A DNA stretch of 64,000 nt, taken from Arenicola marina. Taxonomy: Eukaryota; Annelida; Polychaeta; Arenicolidae. Location of the stretch: the NCBI GenBank assembly GCA_964019135.1, contig OZ025264.1:3690827-3754826 (forward strand). Direction: 5' to 3'. Below the pieces are notes generated by a model. The model did no database searches. It was not told the origin of the DNA and was given only the letters and a program-made list of their open reading frames with translations. This document shows positions 10,855 through 25,900 of this stretch, in pieces (the first letter of the stretch is position 1; every line of letters starts with the position of its first letter). The translations under genes and the position numbers were made by a program.

Positions 10855-13800
10855 AACGAGCGTGATGCGCTTAACGCAACTGTGGCAAGGCACCAGGGTA
10901 ATGCGCATCACGCAGCTGTAACAAGGCACCAGGGTAATGCGCATCACGCAGCTGTAACAAGGCACCAGGGTAATGCACATCACGCAGCTGTAACAAGGCA
11001 CCAGGGTAATGCGCATCACGCAGCTGTAACAAGGCACCAGGGTAATGCACATCACGCAGCTGTAACAAGGCTCCAGGGTAATGCACATCACGCAGCTGTA
11101 ACAAGGCACCAGGGTAATGCGCATCACGCAGCTGTAACAAGGCACCAGGGTAATGCGCATCACGCAACTGTAACAAGGCACCAGGGTAGTGCGCATCACG
11201 CAGCTGTAACAAGGCACCAGGGTAATGCGCATCACGCAGCTGTAACAAGGCACCAGGGTAATGCGCATCACGCAGCTGTAGCAAGGTACCAGGGTAATGC
11301 GCATCACGCAGCTGTAACAAGGCACCAGGGTAATGCGCATCACGCAGCTGTAACAAGGCACCAGGGTAATGCGCATCACGCAGCTGTAGCAAGGCACCAG
11401 GGTAATGCACATCACGCAGCTGTAGCAAGGCACCAGGGTAATGCGCATCACGCAGCTGTAACAAGGCTCCAGGGTAATGCGCATCAGACAGCTGTAGCAA
11501 GGTACCAGGGTAATGCGCATCAGACAGCTGTAACAAGGCTCCAGGGTAATGCGCATCACGCAGCTGTAACAAGGCACCAGGGTAATGCACATCACGCAGC
11601 TGTAACAAGGCACCAGGGTAATGCGCATCACGCAGCTGTAACAAGGCACCAGGGTAATGCGCATCACGCAGCTGTAGCAAGGCACCAGGGTAATGCGCAT
11701 CACGCAGCTGTAACAAGGCACCAGGGTAATGCGCATCACGCAGCTGTAACAAGGCACCAGGGTAATGCGCATCACGCAGCTGTAACAAGGCTCCAGGGTA
11801 ATGCACATCACGCAGCTGTAACAAGGCACCAGGGTAATGCGCATCACGCAGCTGTAACAAGGCACCAGGGTAATGCGCATCACGCAGCTGTAACAAGGCA
11901 CCAGGGTAATGCGCATCAGACAGCTGTAGCAAGGCACCAGGGTAATGCGCATCACGCAGCTGTAGCAAGGTACCAGGGTAATGCGCATCACGCAGCTGTA
12001 ACAAGGCACCAGGGTAATGCGCATCACGCAGCTGTAACAAGGCTCCAGGGTAATGCGCATCACGCAGCTGTAACAAGGCACCAGGGTAATGCGCATCACG
12101 CAGCTGTAACAAGGCACCAGGGTAATGCGCATCAGACAGCTGTAGCAAGGCACCAGGGTAATGCGCATCACGCAGCTGTAGCAAGGTACCAGGGTAATGC
12201 GCATCACGCAGCTGTAACAAGGCACCAGGGTAATGCGCATCACGCAGCTGTAACAAGGCACCAGGGTAATGCGCATCACGCAGCTGTAACAAGGCACCAG
12301 GGTAATGCGCATCACGCAGCTGTAACAAGGCACCAGGGTAATGCGCATCACGCAGCTGTAACAAGGCTCAAGGGTAATGCGCATCACGCAGTTGTAACAA
12401 GGCACCAGGGTAATGCGCATCACGCAGCTGTAACAAGGCACCAGGGTAATGCGCATCACGCAGCTGTAACAAGGCTCCAGGGTAATGCGCATCACGCAGC
12501 TGTAACAAGGCACCAGGGTAATGCGCATCAGACAGCTGTAGCAAGGCACCAGGGTAATGCGCATCACGCAGCTGTAGCAAGGTACCAGGGTAATGCGCAT
12601 CACGCAGCTGTAACAAGGAACCAGGGTAATGCGCATCACGCAGCTGTAACAAGGCACCAGGGTAATGCGCATCAGACAGCTGTAGCAAGGCACCAGGGTA
12701 ATGCGCATCACGCAGCTGTAGCAAGGTACCAGGGTAATGCGCATCACGCAGCTGTAACAAGGCACCAGGGTAATGCGCATCACGCAGCTGTAGCAAGGCA
12801 CCAGGGTAATGCGCATCACGCAGCTGTAACAAGGCACCAGGGTAATGCGCATCAGACAGCTGTAGCAAGGCACCAGGGTAATGCGCATCACGCAGCTGTA
12901 GCAAGGTACCAGGGTAATGCGCATCACGCAGCTGTAACAAGGCACCAGGGTAATGCGCATCACGCAGCTGTAACAAGGCACCAGGGTAATGCGCATCAGA
13001 CAGCTGTAGCAAGGCACCAGGGTAATGCGCATCACGCAGCTGTAACAAGGCACCAGGGTAATGCGCATCACGCAGCTGTAACAAGGCTCCAGGGTAATGC
13101 GCATCACGCAGCTGTAACAAGGCACCAGGGTAATGCGCATCACGCAGCTGTAACAAGGCACCAGGGTAATGCGCATCAGACAGCTGTAGCAAGGCACCAG
13201 GGTAATGCGCATCACGCAGCTGTAGCAAGGTACCAGGGTAATGCGCATCACGCAGCTGTAACAAGGCACCAGGGTAATGCGCATCACGCAGCTGTAACAA
13301 GGCACCAGGGTAATGCGCATCACGCAGCTGTAACAAGGCACCAGGGTAATGCGCATCACGCAGCTGTAACAAGGCACCAGGGTAATGCGCATCACGCAGC
13401 TGTAACAAGGCACCAGGGTAATGCGCATCACGCAGTTGTAACAAGGCACCAGGGTAATGCGCATCACGCAGCTGTAACAAGGCACCAGGGTAATGCGCAT
13501 CACGCAGCTGTAACAAGGCTCCAGGGTAATGCGCATCACGCAGCTGTAACAAGGCACCAGGGTAATGCGCATCACGCAGCTGTAACAAGGCACCAGGGTA
13601 ATGCGCATCAGACAGCTGTAGCAAGGCACCAGGGTAATGCGCATCACGCAGCTGTAGCAAGGTACCAGGGTAATGCGCATCACGCAGCTGTAACAAGGCA
13701 CCAGGGTAATGCGCATCACGCAGCTGTAACAAGGCACCAGGGTAATGCGCATCAGACAGCTGTAGCAAGGCACCAGGGTAATGCGCATCACGCAGCTGTA

Positions 13801-16800
13801 GCAAGGTACCAGGGTAATGCGCATCACGCAGCTGTAACAAGGCACCAGGGTAATGCGCATCACGCAGCTGTAGCAAGGCACCAGGGTAATGCGCATCACG
13901 CAGCTGTAACAAGGCACCAGGGTAATGCGCATCAGACAGCTGTAGCAAGGCACCAGGGTAATGCGCATCACGCAGCTGTAGCAAGGCACCAGGGTAATGC
14001 GCATCAGACAGCTGTAGCAAGGCACCAGGGTAATGCGCATCACGCAGCTGTAGCAAGGTACCAGGGTAATGCGCATCACGCAGCTGTAACAAGGCACCAG
14101 GGTAATGCGCATCACGCAGCTGTAACAAGGCACCAGGGTAATGCGCATCACGCAGTGGTAACAAGGCACCAGGGTAATGCGCATCACGCAGCTGTAACAA
14201 GGCACCAGGGTAATGCGCATCACGCAGCTGTAACAAGGCACCAGGGTAATGCGCATCACGCAGCTGTAACGAGGCACCAGGGTAATGCGCATCACGCAGC
14301 TGTAGCAAGGCTCCAGGGTAATGCGCATCAGACAGCTGTAGCAAGGTACCAGGGTAATGCGCATCAGACAGCTGTAACAAGGCTCCAGGGTAATGCGCAT
14401 CACGCAGCTGTAGCAAGGCACCAGGGTAATGCGCATCACGCAGCTGTAACAAGGCACCAGGGTAATGCGCATCACGCAGCTGTAACAAGGCTCCAGGGTA
14501 ATGCGCATCACGCAGCTGTAACAAGGCTCCAGGGTAATGCACATCACGCAGCTGTAGCAAGGCACCAGGGTAATGCGCATCAGACAGCTGTAGCAAGGCA
14601 CCAGGGTAATGCGCATCACGCAGCTGTAGCAAGGTACCAGGGTAATGCGCATCACGCAGCTGTAACAAGGCACCAGGGTAATGCGCATCACGCAGCTGTA
14701 ACAAGGCACCAGGGTAATGCGCATCACGCAGTGGTAACAAGGCACCAGGGTAATGCGCATCACGCAGCTGTAACAAGGCACCAGGGTAATGCGCATCACG
14801 CAGCTGTAACAAGGCACCAGGGTAATGCGCATCACGCAGCTGTAACGAGGCACCAGGGTAATGCGCATCACGCAGCTGTAACAAGGCACCAGGGTAATGC
14901 ACATCACGCAGCTGTAGCAAGGCTCCAGGGTAATGCGCATCAGACAGCTGTAGCAAGGTACCAGGGTAATGCGCATCAGACAGCTGTAACAAGGTACCAG
15001 GGTAATGCGCATCACGCAGCTGTAACAAGGCACCAGGGTAATGCGCATCACGCAGCTGTAGCAAGGCTCCAGGGTAATGCGCATCAGACAGCTGTAGCAA
15101 GGTACCAGGGTAATGCGCATCAGACAGCTGTAACAAGGTACCAGGGTAATGCGCATCACGCAGCTGTAACAAGGCTCCAGGGTAATGCGCATCAGACAGC
15201 TGTAGCAAGGTACCAGGGTAATGCGCATCAGACAGCTGTAACAAGGCTCCAGGGTAATGCGCATCACGCAGCTGTAACAAGGCACCAGGGTAATGCGCAT
15301 CACGCAGCTGTAACAAGGCACCAGGGTAATGCGCATCACGCAGCTGTAACAAGGCACCAGGGTAATGCGCATCAGACAGCTGTAGCAAGGCACCAGGGTA
15401 ATGCGCATCACGCAGCTGTAGCAAGGTACCAGGGTAATGCGCATCACGCAGCTGTAACAAGGCACCAGGGTAATGCGCATCACGCAGCTGTAACAAGGCA
15501 CCAGGGTAATGCGCATCACGCAGCTGTAACAAGGCACCAGGGTAATGCGCATCACGCAGCTGTAACAAGGCACCAGGGTAATGCGCATCACGCAGCTGTA
15601 ACAAGGCACCAGGGTAATGCGCATCACGCAGTTGTAACAAGGCACCAGGGTAATGCGCATCACGCAGCTGTAACAAGGCACCAGGGTAATGCGCATCACG
15701 CAGCTGTAACAAGGCTCCAGGGTAATGCGCATCACGCAGCTGTAACAAGGCACCAGGGTAATGCGCATCACGCAGCTGTAACAAGGCACCAGGGTAATGC
15801 GCATCAGACAGCTGTAGCAAGGCACCAGGGTAATGCGCATCACGCAGCTGTAGCAAGGTACCAGGGTAATGCGCATCACGCAGCTGTAACAAGGCACCAG
15901 GGTAATGCGCATCACGCAGCTGTAACAAGGCACCAGGGTAATGCGCATCAGACAGCTGTAGCAAGGCACCAGGGTAATGCGCATCACGCAGCTGTAGCAA
16001 GGTACCAGGGTAATGCGCATCACGCAGCTGTAACAAGGCACCAGGGTAATGCGCATCACGCAGCTGTAGCAAGGCACCAGGGTAATGCGCATCACGCAGC
16101 TGTAACAAGGCACCAGGGTAATGCGCATCAGACAGCTGTAGCAAGGCACCAGGGTAATGCGCATCACGCAGCTGTAGCAAGGCACCAGGGTAATGCGCAT
16201 CAGACAGCTGTAGCAAGGCACCAGGGTAATGCGCATCACGCAGCTGTAGCAAGGTACCAGGGTAATGCGCATCACGCAGCTGTAACAAGGCACCAGGGTA
16301 ATGCGCATCACGCAGCTGTAACAAGGCACCAGGGTAATGCGCATCACGCAGTGGTAACAAGGCACCAGGGTAATGCGCATCACGCAGCTGTAACAAGGCA
16401 CCAGGGTAATGCGCATCACGCAGCTGTAACAAGGCACCAGGGTAATGCGCATCACGCAGCTGTAACGAGGCACCAGGGTAATGCGCATCACGCAGCTGTA
16501 GCAAGGCTCCAGGGTAATGCGCATCAGACAGCTGTAGCAAGGTACCAGGGTAATGCGCATCAGACAGCTGTAACAAGGCTCCAGGGTAATGCGCATCACG
16601 CAGCTGTAGCAAGGCACCAGGGTAATGCGCATCACGCAGCTGTAACAAGGCACCAGGGTAATGCGCATCACGCAGCTGTAACAAGGCTCCAGGGTAATGC
16701 GCATCACGCAGCTGTAACAAGGCTCCAGGGTAATGCACATCACGCAGCTGTAGCAAGGCACCAGGGTAATGCGCATCAGACAGCTGTAGCAAGGCACCAG

Positions 16801-18765
16801 GGTAATGCGCATCACGCAGCTGTAGCAAGGTACCAGGGTAATGCGCATCACGCAGCTGTAACAAGGCACCAGGGTAATGCGCATCACGCAGCTGTAACAA
16901 GGCACCAGGGTAATGCGCATCACGCAGTGGTAACAAGGCACCAGGGTAATGCGCATCACGCAGCTGTAACAAGGCACCAGGGTAATGCGCATCACGCAGC
17001 TGTAACAAGGCACCAGGGTAATGCGCATCACGCAGCTGTAACGAGGCACCAGGGTAATGCGCATCACGCAGCTGTAACAAGGCACCAGGGTAATGCACAT
17101 CACGCAGCTGTAGCAAGGCTCCAGGGTAATGCGCATCAGACAGCTGTAGCAAGGTACCAGGGTAATGCGCATCAGACAGCTGTAACAAGGTACCAGGGTA
17201 ATGCGCATCACGCAGCTGTAACAAGGCACCAGGGTAATGCGCATCACGCAGCTGTAGCAAGGCTCCAGGGTAATGCGCATCAGACAGCTGTAGCAAGGTA
17301 CCAGGGTAATGCGCATCAGACAGCTGTAACAAGGTACCAGGGTAATGCGCATCACGCAGCTGTAACAAGGCTCCAGGGTAATGCGCATCAGACAGCTGTA
17401 GCAAGGTACCAGGGTAATGCGCATCAGACAGCTGTAACAAGGCTCCAGGGTAATGCGCATCACGCAGCTGTAACAAGGCACCAGGGTAATGCGCATCACG
17501 CAGCTGTAACAAGGCACCAGGGTAATGCGCATCACGCAGCTGTAGCAAGGTACCAGGGTAATGCGCATCACGCAGCTGTAACAAGGCACCAGGGTAATGC
17601 GCATCACGCAGCTGTAACAAGGCACCAGGGTAATGCGCATCACGCAGCTGTAGCAAGGCACCAGGGTAATGCGCATCACGCAGCTGTAGCAAGGCACCAG
17701 GGTAATGCGCATCACGCAGCTGTAACAAGGCTCCAGGGTAATGCGCATCACGCAGATGTAACAAGGCACCAGGGTAATGCGCATCACGCAGCTGTAACAA
17801 GGCTCCAGGGTAATGCGCATCAGACAGCTGTAGCAAGGTACCAGGGTAATGCGCATCAGACAGCTGTAACAAGGCTCCAGGGTAATGCGCATCAGACAGC
17901 TGTAACAAGGCTCCAGGGTAATGCGCATCAGACAGCTGTAACAAGGCTCCAGGGTAATGCGCATCAGACAGCTGTAACAAGGCTCCAGGGTAATGCGCAT
18001 CAGACAGCTGTAGCAAGGCACCAGGGTAATGCGCATCACGCAGCTGTAACAAGGCACCAGGGTAATGCGCATCACGCAGCTGTAACAAGGCACCAGGGTA
18101 ATGCGCATCACGCAGCTGTAACAAGGCTCCAGGGTAATGCGCATCACGCAGCTGTAACAAGGCACCAGGGTAATGCGCATCACGCAGCTGTAACAAGGCA
18201 CCAGGGTAATGCGCATCAGACAGCTGTAGCAAGGTACCAGGGTAATGCGCATCAGACAGCTGTAACAAGGCTCCAGGGTAATGCGCATCAGACAGCTGTA
18301 GCAAGGCTCCAGGGTAATGCGCATCAGACAGCTGTAACAAGGCTCCAGGGTAATGCGCATCAGACAGCTGTAACAAGGCTCCAGGGTAATGCGCATCAGA
18401 CAGCTGTAACAAGGCTCCAGGGTAATGCGCATCAGACAGCTGTAACAAGGCTCCAGGGTAATGCGCATCACGCAGCTGTAACAAGGCTCCAGGGTAATGC
18501 GCATCAGACAGCTGTAGCAAGGTACCAGGGTAATGCGCATCAGACAGCTGTAACAAGGCTCCAGGGTAATGCGCATCAGACAGCTGTAACAAGGCTCCAG
18601 GGTAATGCGCATCAGACAGCTGTAGCAAGGCTCCAGGGTAATGCGCATCACGCAGCTGTAACAAGGCTCCAGGGTAATGCGCATCAGACAGCTGTAACAA
18701 GGCTCCAGGGTAATGCGCATCAGGCAGCTGTAGCAAGGCACCAAGTGTGATGCGCTTCACGCAGC
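10855..18765 (+). repeat. 36-bp satellite, about 218 units
   Basis: Unit: caccagggtaatgcgcatca + cgcagctgtaacaagg, period exactly 36 bp, with a few common variants (cacgcag/cagacag, taacaagg/tagcaagg, cacc/tacc/ctcc). Every unit carries the palindrome CAGCTG. A ~2196-bp higher-order block (61 units) is repeated in tandem (about 13.1-15.3 and 15.3-17.5 kb). Because 36 is a multiple of 3 and the units lack stops in several frames, three frames of more than 2,000 codons exist on the two strands; these are not genes. Confidence 0.97.
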
Positions 18766-18769
18766 ATTG

Positions 18770-19085
18770 AAAGAACAAAGCAAATATCGACAGTTATACA
18801 TGGGGAATGTCAGGCACAGACTAATTGCGTCATCGTGTGCGCACGACATAGTTGCCATAGTGAGGTGCTCAAGACCTAAAGTATCTGACGAGGGACAATT
18901 CTATATCATTTAAATCGCATATGCTACACGTTGCAACCTGCGAACTAATATTCGACCAGCGTTTGGTGTGTATGCTGAGTACCTGCTGGTCTCCCTATAC
19001 CTTGATACACTTCTAGATACCGGACACAGCATGAACATTAACATGACGCGTACGTGAACTATAGCACGGTTGGCTGTTTAATTCA
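18770..19085. other. Short unique spacer
   Basis: Unique sequence between the 36-bp satellite and the SINE at 19086. No feature recognised. Confidence 0.4.
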
Positions 19086-19448
19086 GGACGCTTTAACCAC
19101 TTCTGATCGTCAATGGGAGAACAAAGGGGGAGTGGAGCCATGTCCCCAGGGGTAACCCCCTACTCTCAGCAAAGAAGGACATGCGACCCCACAGACATGG
19201 CCAGAGGCGCAGCCAGCCGTACGCACCTGCGTACACATTGCGCTGTCCAAGCACGTGAAATCCGCGTTTCTTCAGGAGTAATTTCTTTATTTCATCTGTA
19301 GCCGGTGCGTACACTTGCTTAAATCCCTGCCTACGCCCCTGGTGGCCACAGCGGGGCTCGAACCATCGATCCACGTGCCGTTAGGCTCTCAGGTGGCCAG
19401 AGCACTCAAGCTGAGCGCTCTAAACCACTGAGCTATCGGGCCGGCCCC
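19086..19448 (-). mobile_element. tRNA-derived SINE, copy 2, interrupted
   Basis: Reverse-strand copy of the SINE at 4158: tail near 19086, tRNA-like head ending ggccggcccc near 19448 with gagctatcgggccgg. About 140 bp (19205-19347) of unrelated sequence separates catggcca from tggccacagcgg, which are adjacent in the other copies. Confidence 0.83.
19205..19347. mobile_element. Small element inserted in SINE copy 2
   Basis: The ends (agaggcgcagcc left, gcctacgcccctgg right) look like a short imperfect inverted pair. Flanking tggcca/tggcca is a likely target duplication. The family is unknown to me. Confidence 0.5.
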
Positions 19449-19449
19449 G

Positions 19450-19990
19450 AACTATATCACGGACACGATAAGAGACGTAAATGTGTTGTCGGTTATCTGG
19501 GGCTCAAAAAGCTCAACCCTATCAACAATTACCCCACCACTCCAACCGCCCAATATATCCCGGCTCCACCACCCCTCTCCCTCATACACTGCACCCCCCC
19601 CCCCCACGCCACCCCCTCCCCCCCACGCCCCGGCACTATTAACACCTGTTTGCATTAATGAATTTCACACAATTACATGCATACAACGACTAATTTCTTT
19701 TCTTTCTTTCTTGCACGAGCATATAAGCACCGCTTCTGCGCAGTTCGTGATGGAAAATGTAATGTACATGTTTTTTCAACATAAACCTATTATTTTGTTT
19801 AAAAAAATCTTTACACTAGACCACCTTCCTAACTGTTTTCTTCGTTGCGTTTGGTGTATACACCCCTCAGTCACCCCACCCCACTCAAAATCTCCCCTTA
19901 TACCTCCATCCCCTATCCCACCCCGTCACCACACCCCACTCTATACCTCTCTACATACTATCCAACCACCCCGTCAGTCAACCCACCCCA
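19450..19990. other. Transition into the 56-bp satellite
   Basis: C-rich low-complexity DNA (poly-C near 19590-19625), then unique sequence. Degenerate units of the 56-bp array appear from about 19855. Confidence 0.45.
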
Positions 19991-22900
19991 CTTCACACCT
20001 CTCTCACATGTCTCCTTATGCCTCCATCCACTATCCCACCCTCAGTCACCCCACTCCACTCTACACCTCCCTATATACTATCATCCACCCACCCACCTCA
20101 GTCACCCCACCCCACTCTACACCTCCCTATATACTATCATCCACCCTCCCACCTCAGTCACCCCACCCCACTCTACACCTCTCTATATACTATCATCCAC
20201 CCTCCCACCTCAGTCACCCCACCCCACTCTACACCTCTCTATATACTATCATCCACCCTCCCACCTCAGTCACCCCACCCCACTCTACACCTCCCTATAT
20301 ACTATCATCCACCCTCCCACCTCAGTCACCCCACCCCACTCTACACCTTCCTATCTACTGTGATGCATCCTCCCACCTCAGTCACGCCACCCCACTCTAC
20401 ACCTCCCTATATACTATCATCCACCCTCCCACCTCAGTCACCCCACCTCACTCTACACCTCCCTATATACTATCATCCACCCTCCCACCTCAGTCACCCC
20501 ACCCCACTCTACACCTCTCTATATACTATCATCCACCCTCTCACCTCAATCACCCCACCCCACTCTACACCTCCCTATATACTATCATCCACCCTCCCAC
20601 CTCAGTCACCCCACCCCACTCTACACCTCCCTATATACTATCATCCACCCTCCCACCTCAATCACCCCACCCCACTCTACACCTCCCTATATACTATCAT
20701 CCACTCTCCCACCTCAGTCACCCCACCCCACTCTACACCTCCCTATATACTATCATCCACCCTCCCACCTCAGTCACCCCACCCCACTCTACACCTCCCT
20801 ATATACTATCATCCACCCTCCCACCTCAGTCACCCCACCCCACTCTACACCTCCCTATATACTATCATCCAACCTCCCACCTCAATCACCCCACCCCACT
20901 CTACACCTCCCACTCTACTATCATCCACCCTCCCACCTCAATCACCCCACCCCACTCTACACCTCCCTATATACTATCATCCACCCTCCCACCTCAATCA
21001 CCCCACCCCACTCTACACCTCCCTATATAATATCATACACCCTCCCACCTCAATCACCCCACCCCACTCTACACCTCCCTATATAATATCATCCACCCTC
21101 CCACCTCAATCACCCCACCCCACTCTACACCTCCCTATATAATATCATCCACCCTCCCACCTCAGTCACCCCACCCCACTCTACACCTCCCTATATACTA
21201 TCATCCACCCTCCCACCTCAATCACCCCACCCCACTCTACACCTCCCTATATACTATCATCCACCCTCCCACCTCAGTCACCCCACCCCACTCTACACCT
21301 CCCTATATACTATCATCCACCCTCCCACCTCAGTCACCCCACCCCACTCTACACCTCCCTATATACTATCATCCACCCTCCCACCTCAGTCACCCCACCC
21401 CACTCTACACCTCCCTATATACTATCATCCACCCTCCCACCTCAATCACCCCACCCCACTCTACACCTCCCACTCTACTATCATCCACCCTCCCACCTCA
21501 ATCACCCCACCCCACTCTACACCTCCCTATATACTATCATCCACCCTCCCACCTCAATCACCCCACCCCACTCTACACCTCCCTATATACTATCATCCAC
21601 CCTCCCACCTCAATCACCCCACCCCACTCTACACCTCCCTATGTACTATCATCCACCCTCCCACCTCAGTCACGCCACCCCACTCTACACCTCCCTATCT
21701 ACTATCATCCACCCTCCCACCTCAGTCACCCCACCCCACTCTACACCTCCCACTCTACTATCATCCACCCTCCCACCTCAGTCACCCCACCCCACTCTAC
21801 ACCTCCCTATCTACTATCATCCACCCTCCCACCTCAATCACCCCACCCCACTCTACACCTCCCTATATACTATCATCCACCCTCCCACCTCAATCACCCC
21901 ACCCCACTCTACTATCATCCACCCTCCCACCTCAATCACCCCACCCCACTCTACACCTCCCTATATACTATCATCCACCCTCCCACCTCAATCACCCCAC
22001 CCCACTCTACACCTCCCTATATACTATCATCTACCCTCCCACCTCAGTCACCCCACCCCACTCTACACCTCCCTATCTACTGTGATGCATCCTCCCACCT
22101 CAGTCACGCCACCCTACTCTACACCTCCCTATATACTATCATCCACCCTCCCACCTCAATCACCCCACCCCACTCTACACCTCCCTATATACTATCATCC
22201 ACCCTCCCACCTCAATCACCCCACCCCACTCTACACCTCCCTATATACTATCATCCACCCTCCCACCTCAATCACCTCACCCCACTCTACACCTCCCTAT
22301 GTACTATCATCCACCCTCCCACCTCAGTCACGCCACCCCACTCTACACCTCCCTATCTACTATCATCCACCCTCCCACCTCAGTCACCCCACCCCACTCT
22401 ACACCTCCCACTCTACTATCATCCACCCTCCCACCTCAGTCACCCCACCCCACTCTACACCTCCCTATCTACTATCATCCACCCTCCCACCTCAATCACC
22501 CCACCCCACTCTACACCTCCCTATATACTATCATCCACCCTCCCACCTCAATCACCCTACCCCACTCTACACCTCTCTATATACTATCATCCACCCTCCC
22601 ACCTCAGTCACCCCACCCCATTCTACACCTCCCTATATACTATCATCCACCCTCCCACCTCAGTCACGCCACCCCACTCTACACCTCCCTATATACTATC
22701 ATCCACCCTCCCACCTCAGTCACCCCACCCTACTCTACACCTCCCTATATACTATCATCCACCCTCCCACCTCAATCACCCCAACCCACTCTACACCTCC
22801 CTATATACTATCATCCACCCTCCCACCTCAATCACCCCACCCCACTCTACACCTCCCTATATACTATCATCCACGTTCCCACCTCAGTCACCCCACCCTA

Positions 22901-25900
22901 CTCTACACCTCCCTATATACTATCATCCACCCTCCCACCTCAATCACCCCACCCCACTCTACACCTCCCTATATAATATCATCCACCCTCCCACCTCAGT
23001 CACCCCACCCCACTCTATACCTCCCTATCTACTATCATCCACCCTCCCACCTCAATCACCCCACCCCACTCTACACCTCCCTATATACTATCATCCACCC
23101 TCCCACCTCAATCACCCCACCCCACTCTACACCTCTCTATATACTATCATCCACCCTCCCACCTCAGTCACCCCACCCCATTCTACACCTCCCTATATAC
23201 TATCATCCACCCTCCCACCTCAGTCACGCCACCCCACTCTACACCTCCCTATATACTATCATCCACCCTCCCACCTCAGTCACCCCACCCTACTCTACAC
23301 CTTCCTATATACTATCATCCACCCTCCCACCTCAATCACCCCACCCCACTCTACACCTCCCTATATACTATCATCCACCCTCCCACCTCAATCACCCCAC
23401 CCCACTCTACACCTCCCTATATACTATCATCCACCCTCCCACCTCAGTCACCCCACCCTACTATACACCTCCCTATATACTATCATCCACCCTCCCACCT
23501 CAATCACCCCACCCCACTCTACACCTCCCTATATAATATCATCCACCCTCCCACCTCAATCACCCCACCCCACTCTACACCTCCCTATCTACTGTCATCC
23601 ACCCTCCCACCTCAGTCACCGCACCCCACTCTACACCTCCCTATGTACTATCATCCACCCTCCCACCTCCATCACCCCACCTGACTCTACACCTCCCTAT
23701 ATACTATCATCCACCCTCCCACCTCAGTCACGCCACCCCACTCTACACCTCCCTATATACTATCATCCACCCTCCCACCTCAGTCACGCCACCCCACTCT
23801 ACACCTCCCTATATACTATCATCCACCCTCCCACCTCAGTCACCCCACCCCACTCTACACCTCCCTATATAATATCATCCACCCTCCCACCTCAATCACC
23901 CCACCCCACTCTACACCTTCCTATATACTATCATCCACCCTCCCACCTCAATCACCCCACCCCACTCTACACCTCCCTATATACTATCATCCACCCTCCC
24001 ACCTCAGTCACCCCACCCCACTCTACACCTCCCTATATACTATCATCCACCCTCCCACCTCAGTCACCCCACCCCACTCTACACCTCCCTATGTACTATC
24101 ATCCACCCTCCCACCTCCATCACCCCACCCCACTCTACACCTCCCTATATACTATCATCCACCTACCCACCTCAGTCACCCCACCCCACTCTACACCTCC
24201 CTATATACTATCATCCACCCTCTCACCTCAGTCACCCCACCCCACTCTACTATCATCCACCCTCCCACCTCAGTCACCCCACCCCACTCTACACCTCCCT
24301 ATATACTATCATCCACCCTCTCACCTCAGTCACCCCACCCCACTCTACACCTCCCTATATACTATCATCCACCCTCCCACCTCAGTCACCCCACCTCACT
24401 CTACACCTCCCTATATACTATCATCCACCCTCCCACCTCAGTCACCCCACCCCACTCTACTATCATCCACCCTCCCACCTCAGTCACCCCACCCCACTCT
24501 ACACCTCCCTATATACTATCATCCACCCTCCCACCTCAGTCACCCCACCCCACTCTACACCTCCCTATATACTATCATCCACCCTCCCACCTCAATCACC
24601 CCACCCCACTCTACACCTCCCTATATACTATCATCCACCCTCCCACCTCAATCACCCCACCCCACTCTACACCTCCCTATATACTATCATCCACCCTCCC
24701 ACCTCAGTCACCCCACCCCACTCTACACCTCCCTATCTACTGTGATGCATCCTCCCACCTCAGTCACGCCACCCTACTCTACACCTCCCTATATACTATC
24801 ATCCACCCTCCCACCTCAATCACCCCACCCCACTCTACACCTCCCTACATACTATCATCCACCCTCCCACCTCAATCACCCCACCCCACTCTACACCTCC
24901 CTATATACTATCATCCACCCTCCCACCTCAATCACCCCACCCCACTCTACATCTCCCTATGTACTATCATCCACCCTCCCACCTCAGTCACGCCACCCCA
25001 CTCTACACCTCCCTATCTACTATCATCCACCCTCCCACCTCAGTCACCCCACCCCACTCTACACCTCCCACTCTACTATCATCCACCCTCCCACCTCAGT
25101 CACCCCACCCCACTCTACACCTCCCTATCTACTATCATCCACCCTCCCACCTCAATCACCCCACCCCACTCTACACCTCCCTATATACTATCATCCACCC
25201 TCCCACCTCAATCACCCTACCCCACTCTACACCTCTCTATATACTATCATCCACCCTCCCACCTCAGTCACCCCACCCCATTCTACACCTCCCTATATAC
25301 TATCATCCACCCTCCCACCTCAGTCACGCCACCCCACTCTACACCTCCCTATATACTATCATCCACCCTCCCACCTCAGTCACCCCACCCTACTCTACAC
25401 CTCCCTATATACTATCATCCACCCTCCCACCTCAATCACCCCAACCCACTCTACACCTCCCTATATACTATCATCCACCCTCCCACCTCAATCACCCCAC
25501 CCCACTCTACACCTCCCTATATACTATCATCCACGTTCCCACCTCAGTCACCCCACCCTACTCTACACCTCCCTATATACTATCATCCACCCTCCCACCT
25601 CAATCACCCCACCCCACTCTACACCTCCCTATATAATATCATCCACCCTCCCACCTCAGTCACCCCACCCCACTCTATACCTCCCTATCTACTATCATCC
25701 ACCCTCCCACCTCAATCACCCCACCCCACTCTACACCTCCCTATATACTATCATCCACCCTCCCACCTCAATCACCCCACCCCACTCTACACCTCTCTAT
25801 ATACTATCATCCACCCTCCCACCTCAGTCACCCCACCCCATTCTACACCTCCCTATATACTATCATCCACCCTCCCACCTCAGTCACGCCACCCCACTCT

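Noticed and set aside
10825-18750. Open frames of about 2,620-2,640 codons on both strands
   Set aside because: They are the 36-bp satellite read in stop-free phases; a period divisible by 3 keeps them open. No start context, no splice logic, and similar frames exist on both strands.
10855-18765. CRISPR-like array
   Set aside because: Units are contiguous with no spacers, in a eukaryotic context with no cas genes.
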